A stretch of 64,000 bases of DNA from NCBI GenBank assembly GCA_021775095.1, contig JAJFII010000017.1, positions 1 through 64,000 on the forward strand, read 5' to 3'. Under the pieces are notes generated by a model that did no database searches, was not told the DNA's origin, and saw only the letters and a list, made by a program, of their open reading frames with translations. Source of the DNA: Rhodospirillales bacterium. Its GTDB lineage: Bacteria > Pseudomonadota > Alphaproteobacteria > Rhodospirillales > Casp-alpha2. Made by a program: the position numbers and the translations under genes. Of the stretch, positions 63,835-64,000 are shown one piece after another (positions within the stretch are counted from its first letter, which is position 1; every line of letters starts with the position of its first letter).

Positions 63835-64000
63835 CCAACCGCACACAGTCAATGGATTGCAGCTAAGGCTGAATGCCACGCATAACGCGATTGCCTACGA
63901 AATCACGGCAGCTGGGGATGTTTGTGAATTGCACAGGCCCGTTACAATCTCCTACAAACGGCTTTTCGGTATTTGGATAAACGCGTGGATCAACCCAAGC

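Overview
The window comes from a moderately GC-rich alphaproteobacterium, most likely of the Rhodospirillales type. The main evidence is the right-hand operon, in which a ChvI/ChvG two-component system is followed by a short alphaproteobacterial HPr kinase, RapZ, an EIIA of the mannose family, HPr and enzyme I. The fused indolepyruvate oxidoreductase and the sigma-54 controlled psp locus fit the same assignment. This placement is inference from gene content; no phylogenetic marker was tested.

Region 1 (1-12.1 kb) holds a partial membrane-associated protein, a PAS histidine kinase gene broken by an in-frame stop and a frameshift, and an unrecognised 564-residue protein. It then holds a compact minus-strand operon iorA-iorB-thioesterase-panE-like-pobA with a divergent LysR regulator. 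The operon looks like an aromatic (aryl-pyruvate / 4-hydroxybenzoate) degradation unit. A single-domain response regulator follows.

Region 2 (12.4-40.4 kb) is a surface-carbohydrate island. It carries a TPR O-GlcNAc-transferase-like protein, five radical SAM proteins (one SPASM type, three with an apparent N-terminal cobalamin-binding-like half, one HemN-like), three iron/2-oxoglutarate-type dioxygenases, two nucleotide-sugar epimerases and a nucleotidyltransferase-sugar kinase fusion. It also carries two PLP sugar aminotransferases, a ThDP enzyme, an SDR, three methyltransferases and a 'sporadic carbohydrate cluster' gene pair. The nine genes from 22.2 to 35.6 kb run in one direction with short gaps and look like one transcription unit. 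The island carries a decayed IS256-type transposase beside a truncated second copy of one of its own methyltransferase genes. It is flanked by two diverged copies of the same tRNA-like sequence (about 12.4 and 40.3 kb), the second lying next to an intact tRNA-Arg gene. The combination suggests an unusual, C-modified or branched amino sugar, but no pathway can be assigned from sequence alone.

Region 3 (40.7-56.6 kb) is ordinary chromosome: a lipoprotein with an OmpA-like tail, gpt with a tiny coupled open frame, a lactonase-like hydrolase, the psp envelope-stress operon with a textbook sigma-54 promoter and divergent pspF, panC, a small membrane protein, a lipoprotein gamma-glutamyltransferase, rlmI, an orphan histidine kinase, a flavin disulfide reductase with a TVP38-type membrane protein, an MFS transporter and a divergent AraC regulator.

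Region 4 (56.6-64 kb) is the chvI-chvG-hprK-rapZ-EIIA-ptsH-ptsI operon, which couples envelope or acid sensing to a regulatory phosphotransfer chain. Upstream of chvI, where pckA usually lies divergently, there is only a short open frame with a good ribosome site that runs into an IS110-family remnant, followed by an IS21-type terminal repeat.
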